Positions 23,548 through 23,785 of a stretch of DNA of 23,785 nt are shown here, piece after piece. Under the pieces are notes generated by a model, which searched no databases, was not told the origin of the DNA, and saw only the letters and a program-made list of their open reading frames with translations. Made by a program: the position numbers and the translations under genes. The stretch covers positions 1-23,785 of the forward strand of contig CAJTVH010000047.1 in NCBI GenBank assembly GCA_910579745.1, given 5' to 3'. Positions within the stretch are counted from its first letter, which is position 1, and the number at the start of each line of letters is the position of its first letter. The DNA is from an uncultured Clostridia bacterium (lineage in GTDB: Bacteria; Bacillota; Clostridia; Lachnospirales; CAG-274).

Positions 23548-23785
23548 ATGCTTCATATAGCCGGAATTAATTATGAGTCCGCCGCCGACGCGGAGGGAAT
23601 CGCCTGTACTATATTTTTTAGCGGGTGTAAGCGTAAATGTAAGGGCTGTCACTCAATGGACACATGGAATTTTAATTATGGTGAGAAAATTACGGACGAT
23701 TTAACTTCTTTTATTAATAGTGAGATAGATAAAAGGCCTTTTTTATCCGCTTTGGTATTGAGCGGGGGAGACCCTATGTATTCCG
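23548..23785 (+). CDS. nrdG: Anaerobic RNR activating protein (radical SAM), 3' end outside window
   Basis: ATG directly after the nrdD stop (TAA then ATG with no gap). The first 79 residues are visible: SGCKRKCKGCHS carries the CxxxCxxC cluster motif (Cys27, Cys31, Cys34) for a 4Fe-4S centre, and LSGGDPMY is the GGDP SAM-binding motif of activases. NrdG uses S-adenosylmethionine to make the glycyl radical on NrdD. The gene is cut by the right edge, not truncated as far as can be seen. Confidence 0.93.
   Translation, partial: MLHIAGINYESAADAEGIACTIFFSGCKRKCKGCHSMDTWNFNYGEKITDDLTSFINSEIDKRPFLSALVLSGGDPMYS

Noticed and set aside
1..23785. Depletion of GATC as evidence of Dam specificity
   Set aside because: GATC is present at several places (e.g. 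near 4374, 9123, 12003, 13044, 22424), so simple avoidance is not visible.
1..23785. CRISPR array, tRNA genes, insertion sequences or attachment sites
   Set aside because: No regularly spaced repeats, tRNA-like cloverleaf signals, transposase motifs or terminal repeats were found by eye.

Overview
The window is a densely packed, single-strand-oriented block of a low-GC bacteriophage genome (or a closely related large mobile element). The host is probably an anaerobic Firmicute of the Clostridia type. Reasons: every convincing gene is on the + strand, intergenic gaps are usually below 100 bp, Shine-Dalgarno (SD) sites are strong and Firmicutes-like (AGGAGG/GGGGGTGA), TTG starts are frequent, the element carries its own sigma factors and a near-complete replisome, and it encodes an oxygen-sensitive class III (anaerobic) ribonucleotide reductase. 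No structural, packaging, lysis, integration or tRNA genes are seen, so this looks like the early/middle region of a larger genome. Host and phage group are inference.

Layout. (1) 1-5.2 kb, regulatory/accessory: a sigma factor cut by the left edge, a DUF262 protein, small unknown and membrane proteins, an ORF6N antirepressor-like gene broken by two compensating frameshifts, a second sigma-like protein and a small NPPF-motif methyltransferase-like protein. (2) 5.2-7.2 kb: a complete C5-cytosine DNA methyltransferase, preceded by two abutting perfect palindromes, then a small membrane protein. (3) 7.2-17.8 kb, replication/recombination: an SSB-like protein with a DDDDLPF tail, a Sak4/RecA-like ATPase, a zinc-motif protein (possible helicase accessory factor), a DnaB-like helicase, a TOPRIM primase, a RecJ-like DHH exonuclease and a DnaE-type DNA polymerase III alpha subunit. 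(4) 17.8-20.5 kb: tiny genes (one with a -1 frameshift architecture, one cysteine-rich), a Dam-type adenine methyltransferase, a divergent ThyX-like protein and a paralogue of the first NPPF protein. (5) 20.5 kb to the end, nucleotide supply: guanylate-kinase-like protein, DUF4406 deoxyribosyltransferase-like protein, NrdD and the start of NrdG, with overlapping ends.

Together the genes would redirect transcription (sigma factors), methylate DNA (one C5 and one Dam-type enzyme plus two NPPF proteins), replicate DNA largely independently of the host and supply dNTPs without oxygen. The most unusual signals are at the level of translation and RNA structure. Several genes seem to start at AUU. 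Three methyltransferase-type genes have palindromes or hairpins between SD and start or around the start. A short gene after the polymerase carries a canonical T_TTG_GGT heptamer where two conserved-looking reading frames join. The ORF6N gene contains three overlapping, mutually exclusive hairpins. No single complete new system is demonstrated.
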